Source: Zingiber officinale (Eukaryota; Streptophyta; Magnoliopsida; Zingiberales; Zingiberaceae). From it: 64,000 bases of DNA. The position numbers and the translations under genes were made by a program. The notes below the pieces were generated by a model that saw nothing but the letters and a program-made list of their open reading frames with translations, had not been told where the DNA came from and made no database searches. Within the stretch, counting starts at the first letter, position 1, and each line of letters opens with the position of its first letter. Location: the NCBI RefSeq assembly GCF_018446385.1, contig NC_056002.1:28506636-28570635 (forward strand). The letters are read 5' to 3'. Of this stretch, positions 11,813 through 23,800 are shown piece after piece.

Positions 11813-14800
11813 GTAAACACTCGCTAACACTCACTCCTCTTCTTCGCGTCATCTCATTCTTTGAGGCATTTTTGTCCCAGATAGTTCTTTTTAATCCAGT
11901 GTTTCTTATTTGAGCTTGGACACGGGTGGCGTGAGCTGGTAATGTTTGTGTTATATCCTTGATGGTGCATTTTTGTTATCACCAGCAGTTTGATCCTCAA
12001 TATGTAAAATTTGATGGTGTTATCATTATGCAATCCATTTTTTCAGATGGCTCAAGGTTGTGGACCTTTAAGAATTAGGATAATACTCATTAAATTATAT
12101 CGTATTTAACGTGTAATGTTTGTATTTGCATCCCTGACTCTTGTCAGAACAGGAGTTTTGCTCATTATCCCAATCAGCTCTTGGTTATGTAGGAGGCTAA
12201 ATCATGATAATTATACTTCTTCTGCTTGTTTCTTCTGGATCTACTATTAGAATGATGAAACATTTGAGGAGCAAATTAGGTACTAGAATAACATGGACTA
12301 CTATGGACCCTTCAGACAATTGTATCCCCAATTTTTGCCATGGGTGAATAATGGTGTTAGCTCGAAATCAACACCTATTTTGGGCTCGCTGGGTCAAAGC
12401 TTAGACATGAGTGTAATATGCATCCAAAATTTCTTGAACTGTTTATATGAATCAATTATTTCAGCGTTTATACCTTGATATTGGCATGGTACCTACTCAA
12501 GCAAGTGCATAATCACACATGAGTATTCCTACTATAGTTGTGCTAAGGATGTTGAGATGAATGGACTACTCCTATAAAAGATGAAATGGAGATGTTGGCA
12601 TTCTCGAACAATTAAAGTCTTGCTTTGGTTCTGGAAAAATTTTTCATCTCAGTTTGCAATTTTTAAAAATAAAATAAAGTTGTCAAAAACTGGAAAAAAC
12701 ATTTATCACATTATTTACCTCTAATAAATTTAAATGTGCCAAAACAGTCAATTCTAAATATTTATTTAATTCACTTTTCAACTTCCAAATCTATTTTCTA
12801 AGAAATAAAAAATGATTTTTAGAAAATTTTCCCAACCAAACAATGCCTAAGAATGCTTCATCTAAAGAACAAATGAGGGCAAACTATATAGTGGTTTGGA
12901 GTTTGGACTATGTCTAGGGAGTCATTTGTATAACCAATTATTATCACTTGAACAGGGATAGTTGGAGAGATTATACCCCAAACATATTGTGAGAAACAAA
13001 AATGTTATTTCATGACTCTTAGCTTGATTGAAATATTATCATCAATATCTCATTGAGTGAACAACCTATGTAATTGGATGTTAATGTGCTTTAGATATTA
13101 AGTTTTATATGTCTGTTTTTTTTCATCTACTTCTTGGAAGATTACCAGTTTGCACTATATATAGTTACTTAAAGACCTTTTGAATATTCTATGCTTAACT
13201 CTTTATGTTTGATATCATGTCCAAAACTTAATGTTCTTGCCTTTTATTACTGTTTTTCCTCGGGACATTTTTTTACATCAAGGTGCTTGTGCATTATTTG
13301 TTAACTAAAGACCTTTTGAATATTCTGTGCCTAACTCTTTATGTTTGATATCATGTCCAAAGCTTAATGTTCTTGCCTTTTATTGCTGTTTTTCCTTTGA
13401 ACATTTTTGACATCAAGGTGCTTGTGTATCATTTGTTAACTGTTATCTTGTTCCTGATATGTTTGTTTATCATAAATGAATCTTCACAATCTAATTTTCT
13501 ATATTTTTCATCTGACTGATATGTTATCGTGTATCTGATACTTTTGCTTATCATATCATAAATAAATCTTCACAATCTACGTTTCTAAATTTTTTAACTA
13601 ACTGAAATATTTACTGAAATTAGGAAACAAATTTTCACAGTTGAAATGTATGTACATTTTCCTGCTAATTGGAGCATTCTGAAGAACTGAATATATACTT
13701 CAATATGTTTTTGTTTAGGAAGAGCTGAAAGAATGGCATCAATGTCTTGCTATGCTTGGTGATGCTAAAGTTGATGAACATGGACATGTTCTTTCACAAA
13801 AGGATGGGACGGCAATGTACTTGGATAAAGATGGAGAAGATCATGAAATTAATGTGAGATGTTATTTCCTAAAATTCCTTTTATTGAGAAGGAAATCATT
13901 TCTTATGCTCTTTGCCATGCTTCCTGTAGATCACACACCACACTTTCGATAATAAACTTAAAACTTGTCCTTTTGCCTAGGAAACCATTTTTTTAAGCAA
14001 CATGAACAAAGCCAAAATATTGGTTTCAGATTTGAGCAACAAGAATTTCTATTCCAAATGTGATAGAATCATGACTAGTTTGATTAGTCAGAACTTTTTC
14101 TCCCGGATAAGTATGCCCTTTCAGTATCTGACTGTCAAAGGTAGTTTATCTTTTCATGACCATTCACCACAATTTACATAGTTTGGCAATGTTATGACCA
14201 GGATTTTGACTCCTTTGACCACTAGATTTGTCTTATGCGAGAATCACTTGTGACCAATTTACTAAAGGTCAAATGCCTTGGCACTATTCGTCATCATTCC
14301 AATGGGATGCCTACCGTCTGCATTCTATCTCAAATGACCCATTTTGGGCTTGAGAAATTAAATGGCCTGACAGAGGGAGCTAACGATACAGGATTGGCTC
14401 CACCTTTGCTAAAACTTCATTCTTCCATAGGATCGGGTAATGCAATGATCCATTTTCTCAAATAACAGAATTCCAATCTAGTGTTTGGAAGTAGCATCAA
14501 GAAGCAGCAAACCCAGAAATGTGATAGGGAAACTTTTCATTACCTCTTGGGCTCTGGTCTCAACCCCCAGTATATGCACCAAGTTGGATTAATGAAAACA
14601 TTCAATCTAGTAGTGAATTTGACTTTAACATGATAAACTTGAGGTTTAAAGTTATCCATGCTCCTTATAAGACAACCAAATCATCATCCACAAACTTCAT
14701 GTTAGTGAACCTGGCATGTTGGATCACTCTTAATCAAAAGGTAGATTAGAGCCTTGTGTGGCTGAAGCAATGTTGTGCCAAACAGATCATCTAAGGGATT

Positions 14801-17800
14801 AATAGTTAAAAGAAATTGATCTTTGTGAGAGAAAAATGCTTGGAAACCTTTAGTAGGTTGAATGACCAAATTCCAAAATGAGCTTTATCAGACCGATACA
14901 AAGAGGATTATTACTACTTGCCTGGAACAAGTTTAGGAGGAAGTTTCATTTCATATTATTGAATGCTTGTTCAAGGTCTAGTTTCATGGATACACCATGT
15001 TCATATTTCTCATTGGTGTACTAGCTTGTGTACATTGTGGAAGTTAGAACAATCCAAGTGGATTATCTTTTATTGAAAATTGGCTGGAATTCACCTTCTT
15101 CTTTTGCTCCAACTTTGTGAGAGTGTAATTAAAGCTCCATTCAACCTCAGAAGATTTTTATCTGTGTGATTATCAAATTCCTCAAAAAGAATGGGTATAT
15201 CTTGGTACATCACACCTCACTCTATGAGAGTAACTTACTGAGAAATTGTTGGTTTGGTTTTGCCTTTGGAAGTTATTCTATGGTAATTCTTTTTTCTTTT
15301 AAATTAAACTTACATGTCAAATACTTAAAATCCAGCTTCACTTTATCCATTATAAAAGAGCATTGTAGTTGACCTTGGGAAGTATATACACTCCTTTCAA
15401 AAATCAGAGATATGCTATTTATAGTGTGGTGGCTGAGTTTGTCATTGCATTTGAATTTCAAAAATGCATTTAGAAAATGCACTTGTGCTAAAGTGGATTG
15501 GGTGAAAGTTGTTTAGTGTTTGATAGTCCATATCTCAAATTGCTTTGCAGCCTATAGTCTTTGGTGAAAGTGTGTTTAGAAAGCACTTTTCACTTTAAAA
15601 TACACGGATAATATACCAATTAATGAGAATTATTATCATCATTAATTAATTCTAAACAGATTATATATTTACATCTCAACTTTTCTTTTTATCAATATTT
15701 TAATGATTTATGTTTACTCCATTAAACAATGCATATATTCATTAGTTTATTAAACAATATTTTGATTTTTTTTTTAATTTAGACATTTTAACATACAAAT
15801 AATAGTTTATATTTTAATTTATTTGTTTTAATAAATATTGATTCAAATACTAACTGTAAGTTAAATATATTTTGTAATATAACGTAAAATTATACTTATA
15901 TTACTATTATCAATATTTGTATTAATATTAACTTTCCACACAATTTTTATACATTGAGTCTTCGGTGCATTTAAAAATTACTTTGGGAAGTAGCTTTTGG
16001 AATGCACACTTTCTATCTGCATTGAAAAAGTAACTTTGAGAATATAGTAATTTGAGTAAAAGAACTTTAGTCATAAATTTACCAAACACCCTAACTTCCA
16101 GAGCCTTTGCCTCAAAAGAATTTTAGGAAAGTATTCGTAAATCTAACTGATGTCCAATTGCTTAGATGCCCGACTCCATCTCAAAATCAATCGCTGTAGC
16201 TCTCCCCATGTAATTGATGGATGATAACAATATTTCTATCCATGTTTGTGAGTCATTTTCCTTGGCTCTTTGCCTCCACTACCCATCCTCATACTCAATA
16301 GTTTCTGCTTATCTTTATTCTTGCCATGTAGATTCTTTTTCCAAAATCCCGGGTCTAAGTTTGGCTGCATACTGCTTTTCAACTTGGTTTTCCAGATCCA
16401 ATGTCAATATTCAATGGTAATCTGTCCAGATTCTCTATGAAGTTTAATACTATTGTTGTAACTTGGAAGCTGTTAGTTGAAGGTTTATTTCACCAATGTA
16501 ATGATCAATTTATCAGGTGCTATTCTTTGATTATGAGTTCAATTAACCAAGGTTTATTGACTATGATTGACTGCTCAAAGTGGATTAGGTATTAAAGCTG
16601 AAGATTCATCTATGTTGTCCCTTTTTGCGATTGATTTTTATCTCATACATATGATTCTTTAGGAATCCTATTCTCAAAAGGAATGGGGTTTTCACACTTG
16701 AATCATGCAGATAAATGAAGATTAAGTAGTTCTCACTTTCCAAAAATTTTCTGCTCATAGAATCCTAATGTTTTTGTGTACATCACTTGTATTGTTTGTA
16801 TCAGCTTGCTTCAGATTTCCTAAGACTTGAATCTGCAACAATTTTGTTGAATTTGAATTGCCTCTGCCTTTTTTGAAGCTAATTTTTTTACGACCCCTCA
16901 CTAAAGCTTTCTTTTCTGAATCAGATTATCTCTGCAATTTGTTTTTTACGTGGCAAGGCATATGAGGCTTTGGAAAATCGCGCTCAAGCCAGACAATGGT
17001 GAGAGTATTATTCTCAAATTTACTTGCGCAGCTTGTTGTATTGTTGTATATTCTGTCTATTGAATTTCTCATCGTTTAGACTTTGAAGTGAGTTAAGCCT
17101 TTTATGTACAGTAAGGTGCTTTCCTTTAAATAAATCACTAATTAGGCACGTTAGAATTTGTTCTAGTTGAATACAGATCTAATCGTCGATTAATCTTTGA
17201 AGTTACTTTTTTTTTCTTGAACAAAACATTTCATTTGAAACACCAACTGGTCGAATGGACACCATTTATCACTTTCTTTGGACACATAACTGCATAGAGA
17301 AATGGATTGATGATTGGATCACATTCCTAATTACATTGAGTGTAAAACACAGAATTGCTACATGTATTAGTGCTCCAAATAAAATCTGACGTAATAGTAT
17401 CTGAATAACTTAAAACAAATCACATGTTGGCCTTCATTATGGACCTAAGGACCTAGTTATACATACAACATGGTGTAGGTGTAAAATTGCTAAAAAAATT
17501 TATTACTACTCCAACGGAGTCTCTCATAATGGAGTTGTGAATAGCCTAAAAAAAAATCCTTTACTATTGGCTTATGGTTCTAATTATACATAATTTAAAT
17601 ATAGATATAGGTAGAGGGGACTATCAAGGTAAGGAACCTTAATAATTTCCCATTAGCTCGTTCATGCTATCAAAATTACCATGACCTTGGGATATCGTCT
17701 TCTTCCAGACTTTGACATACTATTTTAATGCCCCAAAGTTTACTTTTACTTAGACTCTTATCCTCGTGCAAAAGCTACTATGAACATCACCTCTGCACAA

Positions 17801-20800
17801 CCTATCCTGTATGTTATGAAAGAAATCCGTGTTTTTAGACACCACGGAGTTATTGACTTATATAGAGGAGGATATACGACATAATTACAATAATACCCCT
17901 AGTTATGTTACAATATTCTAACACTCCCCCTCAAGATGGAGAATATAGATCATATGTACTAAGCTTGTTACATATGTAGTCAATTCAGGACCTCTCAGTG
18001 ACTTAGTGAATATATCTGCTAGTTGATCATGTGAGTTGACAAAACTAGTAGATATTTCTCCCGATATGACTCTTTCTAACAAAGTGACAGTCAACTTCAA
18101 TATGCTTTGTCCTCTCATGAAAAACTGGGTTCGAGGCAATATGCATGGCTGCCATATAAGTGACATTTGTATAACCTCCCCAAACCTGAGTTCCTGAAGC
18201 AATCACGTCACAGGCGATTCTTTGAGGAAGAGATGGAGAAGGGACACCTTGCCGGAGCAAAATCACTCAGACAAGGAAACCCTAGATTGAGCCGCCTGTT
18301 CCTTGAACCGAGAGATGTGCGAACTCACTGCTGCCGCCGGAGTAGAATCACCCCTTCGGACTCCGGTAGAGAACCTTAAGAAGAGGTTGTTATCACTGTC
18401 GTCGCCAGGTTCTGGAGTACACCAAAACAGCGAGGAGGTCACGTCTTTAAGCCACCTCGCGAGAGAGATCGAGAGCGGCCACGGCGACGAGGAGACCACG
18501 CTCCCGGGGGGGGGGGTGACGAGGCTTAGAGGCGGGTCCAAATCGTGGCGTCCTGCCTAACGGAGGAGGCGAGGCGAGGGCGTGACAGAGAGGCAGATGC
18601 GGAGGCGGAGCAGAGATAGTGGCCGCCCGTTGAGAACGATATGTCGGAGATGCCCTCGAGGTGAAGAACTCACTAGAGAACCAACTCCGATGAGATGAAG
18701 ATCGAAGCTCGCCGCTGCCGCCGCTCATTGTGGAAACCCTAGCCCTTGCAACACGCCATCCGTCGCCGCTGGAGAAATCGTGAAGGAGAGGGGCGTCGGG
18801 AGGAAGAACGCGCACAGTGCAAAGAGAAAAGAAAAACAAGCCTTGTGCGTGTGCAAGAGAGAGAGGAACGACGACGGAAAGAAATTAGGGTTTCTTAAAA
18901 ACTTGGCTCTGATACCATGTTATGAAAGAAATCCGTGTTTTTAGACACCACGGAGTTATTGACTTATATAGAGGAGGATATACAGTATAATTACAATAAT
19001 ACCCCTAGTTATGTTACAATATTCTAACACTGTACTAGTAACCCACCTCCATGCAACTGAGCTAGTCAAAGCAACTCACCTCCTTGCAAGTGATCTATCA
19101 TGAGCCTTTGTGCGAGTGATCCACTCACATTTCTTGCTTCTCTATGCGAGTTTGAACCTTCTAGTGAGACCACCTCTGCTTGAGAGTCGAGAACTTCCTT
19201 TAAGCCTTCCTTTGATGCCATAAGCTTCATCTACTTCTCCCTTCTACTTGACAATGCTCCTTGTACCTTTTCTAATGTTGCCTATGCAAACCTTGCTAGC
19301 AAAAACAACACGTGGACACCCCACCATGTGGCCTAAATAAGTGCTACCTCTGTGAGCGCTAACAGCTATGGAAACAACTTCCTTTTTGCAATTGGAACGA
19401 TTTCATTCAACCTGAAACTTGATGCGGGCAATGGAAAAGCGATAGCCAATGAAAAATGGTCATCAGATAATATTTCATCTAGGCGATCACATAAGTAGTA
19501 CAATCGATTGGAACATCAGTGAAGCCACTATATAAAGGGTTTCAAAAGAGACAAAAAAATTCATCAACAAATACATACATTCAATCAACAATCAATCAAG
19601 AGTTGCTTCTATTCAACCCTAGATGAGTGTTGCTGCATTCAGGGCTTTCAAAGGGCAATCAACAACGATGAAGCAACCACATTCTTCATTTTGTAATTTT
19701 TATTTATTTCACTTTCATTATTGTTGCTTGCTTTTTATATTTTTACATTGGTGAAAGAACACGATTTGTAAGAGGTTTCTCCATCCTTCGGAAGGTGTCC
19801 GATAAGGAGAAAAGTAAAGCACTTGCATTCAGACTCATAGGTCGTGGAGTAGGAACATGAGGTTTAGAACCATGTAAAAAATTAGGCATTGTGTGCTTGT
19901 GTTTTTCTTATTTAATGTCTTCTTTATTTTTGTTGTGCACAAACGATTGTAGATAAGTGCGATCAATGAAAAGAAAATGCGAATGACTATTCACCCCCTT
20001 TTAACTACGTACACGATCCTACAATTGGTATTAGAGCTAGGCGGGCTCTTGATCAGATTGACAACCTTTTGAGAACGAGATTAAAGAGGAAGAAGAAGGA
20101 GAACTCACCAGAGCTCATGAAGTTCGCAGATGGGTTTGGCTACGACACCAGAATGCCACCACCCTTTGGATCGGGTGACTTCGACCTATGGAGAACAAGG
20201 ATGAAGGTCTTTCTACAAGAAAAGACTTTAAAAAATTTTCAAAAATGATTTTGGAAAATTCTTTTCCAAAAATATTTTAAAAAGTTTTCTAAAAGGATTT
20301 TGAAAAAGTCTTTGAAAATAGTTTTTTGAAAGACTTTATTTTTTTTTCGAACATACTTTAGAAAAGGGCTTTGAAAAAGAGTTTGAAAATATTATTTTCA
20401 AAAAGGGTTTTTGAAAAAACTTTAAAAATATTTTCGAAAAAGGTTTTGAAAATATTTTTGAAAAATGAATTTAAAAATTGACTTTGAAAATACTTTCTCA
20501 AATAGTTATTTTGGAATTATTTTTGAAAAGTGACTTTGAAAATTGGTTTTGAAAATATTATTCAAAATGTTTTGAAAATGGCTTTGGAAATATTCTTGAT
20601 TTTTTTTTTCAAAAAAGTGTTTTTGAATTTTTTTTAAAATTATCTTGAAGAAATCTTTCAAAAAGTGTTTGAAAATATTTTTGATTTTTTTTCAAAAACT
20701 TATTTTGAAAATTTGTCTCGGAAACATTTTTCAAAAGTTGTTTTGAAAACCTTTTTCAAAAATGTTTTAAAAATAATTTTCAAATTGTGTTTTCTAAATT

Positions 20801-23800
20801 TTTGTATGATTTTTTTAAAAAATATTTCAAATTATGTTAAAAATATTTTTCGAATGGTTTTAAAAATGTTCTCTAAAAAAATATGTTAAGGGGGAGTATT
20901 TAATGTTGAAAGTTAAGGAAATTCTTAGAGGTAAGGGAAATTTCGATCCTCTTTGAAAACGGAAGAATGAAGAATTGAAAGGGATGTTAAGGTTCAATGT
21001 TGAACTTTTAACTCGAGGCTATGAAAGTTGGAATTTCTTTAGGAATTTTAGGTGAAGGGGATATTGTTGGTGCAATAACTAAGGGGAAGTCCTTAGTCTA
21101 ATAGAGGGTTGGAAAAAGGGAGAGGTAATAAGTCATAAGCTCAAGATTGAGCTTTGGACAAATTATTAAAAAAAAAAGAAAATATAAGTAAGAAACCTAT
21201 ACTTAAGACTTGGCATTAATTTTGGTGATCCTTTTTGATGTATGCCAAAGGGGTTTAAGTTAGGAAACCCTTCATTTATGCTTTTGCATAAGATGTGAAG
21301 AGTTGGGTTAATGGGTTAGCCTAATTTAAACATACAACAACAACAACCAAGCCTTTTCCCACTAGGTGGGGTCGACTGTATGAATCCTTTTACACCATTG
21401 AGCTCTATCTCCTATTATATCATCATCTATATTTAAATAAATTTTATCTTGTTTTATTGTTGCTAACCAAGTCTTTTTTGGTTTTCCTCTTCCTCGTTTG
21501 ATATGCATGTTTATCATAGTTTCACATCGCCTAACTGGAGCATTTATTGGTCGTCTAAGTACATGTCCGTACCATCTTAAACGTGTCTCTCGGAGTTTGT
21601 CCTCAATAGATGCAACTCCGATTTTCTCTCTAATGCTCTCATTTCTTATTTTGTCCATCTTCGTATGTCCACACATCCACCTTAACATCCTCATCTCTGC
21701 AACTCTCATCTTCTGCTCATGTGCTCGAGTCATAGCCCAACATTCAGTTCCATATAACATAGCAAGTCTAACTGCGGTTTTATAGAACTTACCTTTAAGT
21801 TTAAGAGGTACTTTACGGTCACATAAAATACTCAACGCTCTCCTCCATTTCACCCATCCTGCTTGTATTCTATGTAAGACAACTCTCTCAATCCCTCCAT
21901 CATTTTGTAAAAATGATCCTAAATATTTAAATCTCTCGGTTCCGGGCAGCTCGTCCTTTACTTCTAATATTGCTAAACTTAAATTCCATATATTCTGTCT
22001 TTAATCTACTAAGCTTAAAACCTTTCCCTTCTAGTGTTTTCCTCCAAAATTCTAGCTTAGCATTTACTACTTCACGTGTCTCATCTACTAAAATAATATC
22101 ATCTGCAAACAACATGCACCACGGTACTGTGTCTTGAATGTGCGCAGTGAGTTCGTAAAGATAGGGACTTAGGGCTGATCCTTGATGTAACCCTATCTTT
22201 ATTGGAAATGCTTCAGTTACTCCGCCTGAAGTCTTTACTCTGGTCGTTACATCCTCATACATATCCTTAATTAGTTCAATATATGTTACGCTAACACCTC
22301 TCTTTTCTAAAATTCTCCATATAAGTTCTCTTGGACTCTATCATAAGCTTTTTCTAAGTCAATGAATACCATGTGTAGATCTTGTTTTTGCTCCCAATAT
22401 TTTTCAATTAATTGTCTAAGGAGATGTATAGCTTTTATTGTCGACCTTCCAGGCATGAACCCAAATTGATTTTCTGTCTCCTTCTATTACTTTTTCCAAA
22501 AGTTTCATAGTATGACTCATTAGTTTAATACCCCTATAGTTTACACAATTTTGTATGTCTCCCTTGTTCTTATATAAGGGAACTAGAGTATTTATCCTCC
22601 ATTGATCAGACATTCTTTTCGTTTTCAATATCATGTTAAATAATTTTGTAAGCCATTCAATACCTTGTTTCCCTAAGCACTTCCATATCTCTATCGGAAT
22701 ATCATCTGGTCCAACGACTTTTCCATTATGCATCTCATTTAAAGTTTGTTTTACTTCTGAAGTTTGAATTCTACGATAAAAATTAAAATTCCTATGCTCA
22801 TTTGACCTAATTAAATTACCTAAGTTAAGTTGGTCACCTAAACCTTCATTAAAAAGTTGATGAAAATACCTCTTCCACCGCTCTTTTATTTCCCTATCAT
22901 TTACTAATACCCTATTACATTCATCTTTAATACATTTTATTTGGCTAAGATCTCTTGTTTTCCTTTCTCTCACTTTAGCTATTCTATAATTGTCTCTTTC
23001 CCCTTCTTTTGTATCCAATTTTTGATATAACTGTTCAAAAGTTTCATTTTTTGCTTCACTCACTACTTTCTTAGCTTCTTTCTTGGCTATTGTATATTTT
23101 TTTAAGTTTTCCTCGTTCTTACAAATGTATAATTCCTTATAAGCTATTCGTTTTTCCTTCACTTTCTCTTGTACTTTCTCATTCCACCACCAAGATTCTT
23201 TACTTAGTGGTGCATGTCCCTTTGACTCACCGAGTACACTCTTAGCTCCTATTTTCAATTTTGATACCATCTTATCCCATGTTGTATTAGTCATTGTATA
23301 TATCACCTAATTTAAACATATTATCAAAAATCAAAAAGGGAAGATTGTTGGTGTAATCGACCTTTGGTCTAGGTTAACCAAGTTTGAATAAGATTTCAAT
23401 GTTTAATCAATATTTTTGATGGTTGAGCGAGATGTCAAGTTGGTTAAGGTTGATCGGATACTTGATAGTAGAGAAGTCAAGTGACTCAGGTAGACTAGAC
23501 ACTTGACATTAGTTAGAAGTCCGATTTTAATTGACATTTGGAAGTTCAAGTGAGTTAAGGTTGACTAGATACTTGTTTGATAGGATGTGTTGACAGATTA
23601 AGGTTGACCTAAGGTTAGGTGTAGGTGAGGAAGTTCAGGCAAGTCAAAGGTGTTCGGATAACTGACAAGTGGAAGAGTTATGAAAGAGTGAATTCTAGGC
23701 AGGTGTGGAATTTCCTCGAGAAGTGAACTCTAGGCAGGTGTGGAAGTCGTGGAGGAGTGAATTCTATGTGGTATGGAAGTCCTAGAGGAGTGAACTCTAG

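Larger units (their letters stand above)
11813..16924 (+). other. APC6 introns 1 and 2 content
   Basis: AT-rich intron sequence (exon 2 lies inside it). It holds two tandem duplications at 13171-13607 and an AT-rich MITE at about 15514-16093. Open frames here (12293-12478, 14235-14465, 15166-15482, 16214-16595) show no recognisable domain. Confidence 0.6.
17812..19029 (-). mobile_element. Internally deleted Ty1/copia element, 1218 bp, TSD CTGTA
   Basis: Two 112-bp LTRs (17812-17923 and 18918-19029) differ only by three adjacent bases and are flanked by the 5-bp duplication CTGTA (17807-17811 and 19030-19034). On the minus strand the primer binding site TGGTATCAGAGCC (18917-18905) adjoins the 5' LTR and a polypurine tract CTTGAGGGGGAG (17935-17924) precedes the 3' LTR. 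Inside are only a GC-rich leader (about 18203-18904) and the end of RNase H (17924-18202); gag, protease, integrase and RT are missing. It can have moved only with proteins from another element. Confidence 0.92.

Noticed and set aside
18263..18839. Open frames of about 90-130 codons in the deleted copia
   Set aside because: They lie in the GC-rich leader between primer binding site and deletion joint; no recognisable protein and no start-codon context.
21498..21785. 95-codon + strand open frame
   Set aside because: Antisense shadow of the RTE LINE C-terminal coding region.
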